Positions 6,337-6,737 of a DNA stretch of 6,737 bases are shown here, piece after piece. The DNA comes from JAIPGX01 sp041650475 (lineage in GTDB: Bacteria > Babelota > Babeliae > Babelales > UASB340), in the NCBI GenBank assembly GCA_041650475.1, contig JBAZLD010000030.1, positions 1 to 6,737 on the forward strand, given 5' to 3'. The notes under the pieces are model-generated. The model had not been told where the DNA came from. It made no database searches and saw nothing but the letters and a program-made list of their open reading frames with translations. How positions within the stretch are numbered: the first letter of the stretch is position 1; each line of letters starts with the position of its first letter. A program made the translations under genes and the position numbers.

Positions 6337-6737
6337 TCAGTGTGGAACGGTCGAAGAACCGAGCACGTCCCCGATTTTAACATCATGGCCTGCGAGAAAA
6401 CTCGAGACAGGCATCCTTTTGTGCGATTCTGGCAGGACCTCGGTAATCAGGACGGAGCCGTTTCTGCAGGCAACGCCCAGTTCGTTGCCGGCGGCCTTGA
6501 TAATGGTCCCCGGGCGCGTTTTGGGTGCCGTGTGTCTGCCGGGTTTCAGGTCCAGCACTTTGAGGATCTTCCCTTTAAAATACGTAAATGTGCCCGGCCA
6601 GCCGTAACAGCCGCGAAAACGGTTATAGATCTGATCAGGGGATTCGTCCCAACGGATCAGGCCATCCTGTTTATGCATGAGCGGAGCGTATGTGGCTGTC
6701 CGCTCAGATTGTTTTTTCAAGGCATATCGGCCGGCCT
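6337..6737 (-). CDS. fmt: Methionyl-tRNA formyltransferase, C-terminal part (5' end cut by the window edge)
   Basis: The frame stays open to the right edge, so only the last 132 residues or so of a roughly 310-residue protein are visible. The enzyme formylates the amino group of initiator Met-tRNA using 10-formyltetrahydrofolate, for bacterial translation initiation. The visible part runs from the linker before the C-terminal tRNA-binding domain to the stop. Family landmarks are the ATYAPLMHKQDGLIRW stretch, the IYNRFRGCYGWPGTFTYFKGKILKV stretch (shown over more than one motif: IYNRFR, then WPGTFTYFKGK), the RPGTI turn, and the LITEVLPESHKRMPVSSF region with FLAGHD near the end. The family's usual Pro-Trp-Pro-Gly is GWPG here. 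The formyl-folate catalytic domain lies off the edge and cannot be checked. A TTG at 6720 is internal, not a start. It ends 78 bp before the galT-like pair, which appears to have its own promoter. Confidence 0.9.
   Translation of the reverse strand, partial: AGRYALKKQSERTATYAPLMHKQDGLIRWDESPDQIYNRFRGCYGWPGTFTYFKGKILKVLDLKPGRHTAPKTRPGTIIKAAGNELGVACRNGSVLITEVLPESHKRMPVSSFLAGHDVKIGDVLGSSTVPH

Noticed and set aside
6718..6720. TTG as a start for a short separate gene before the galT pair
   Set aside because: The frame continues open to the right edge and the residues match the C-terminal domain of Fmt, so this is the tail of a cut gene.

Overview
The window holds six protein genes, all on the minus strand and closely spaced. 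No RNA gene, CRISPR array, insertion sequence or integrase was seen. Both ends cut through genes. Base composition is moderate, near 50% GC by eye. Gene content (GH77 glucanotransferase, NAD-type GAPDH, paired GalT-like proteins, a divergent MiaB-type radical SAM protein) and an AT-rich 'AATTCCAAAT'-style spacer suggest a free-living bacterium, possibly an uncultured lineage such as Omnitrophota or another PVC-like or deltaproteobacterial relative. That placement is a low-confidence impression.

Layout in transcription order (right to left): the C-terminal part of methionyl-tRNA formyltransferase (fmt, 6737-6337); a short gap with a weak terminator-like hairpin and a strong-looking promoter; two GalT-family genes overlapping by 4 bp (6258-5230 and 5233-4232); a 145-bp spacer nearly filled by an imperfect palindromic element; gap (4086-3073) with a strong Shine-Dalgarno sequence; a rho-independent terminator; malQ (2987-1155); and a MiaB/RimO-like radical SAM protein (1121 to beyond the left edge).

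The four central genes fit one theme: moving sugar between alpha-glucans, sugar-1-phosphates/nucleotide sugars and lower glycolysis. MalQ remodels maltodextrins and glycogen, GalT-type enzymes exchange UMP between hexose-1-phosphates, and GAPDH takes the carbon down glycolysis. The flanking genes (fmt and the methylthiotransferase-like gene) belong to translation and RNA or protein modification.

The most unusual feature is the GalT pair. The downstream copy has His-Asn-His at the active site. The upstream copy keeps the zinc-site residues but has His-Ser-Arg, so arginine sits where the uridylylated histidine should be. The overlapping genes may encode a catalytic/non-catalytic pair. The upstream copy also appears to be read from a leaderless or nearly leaderless transcript.
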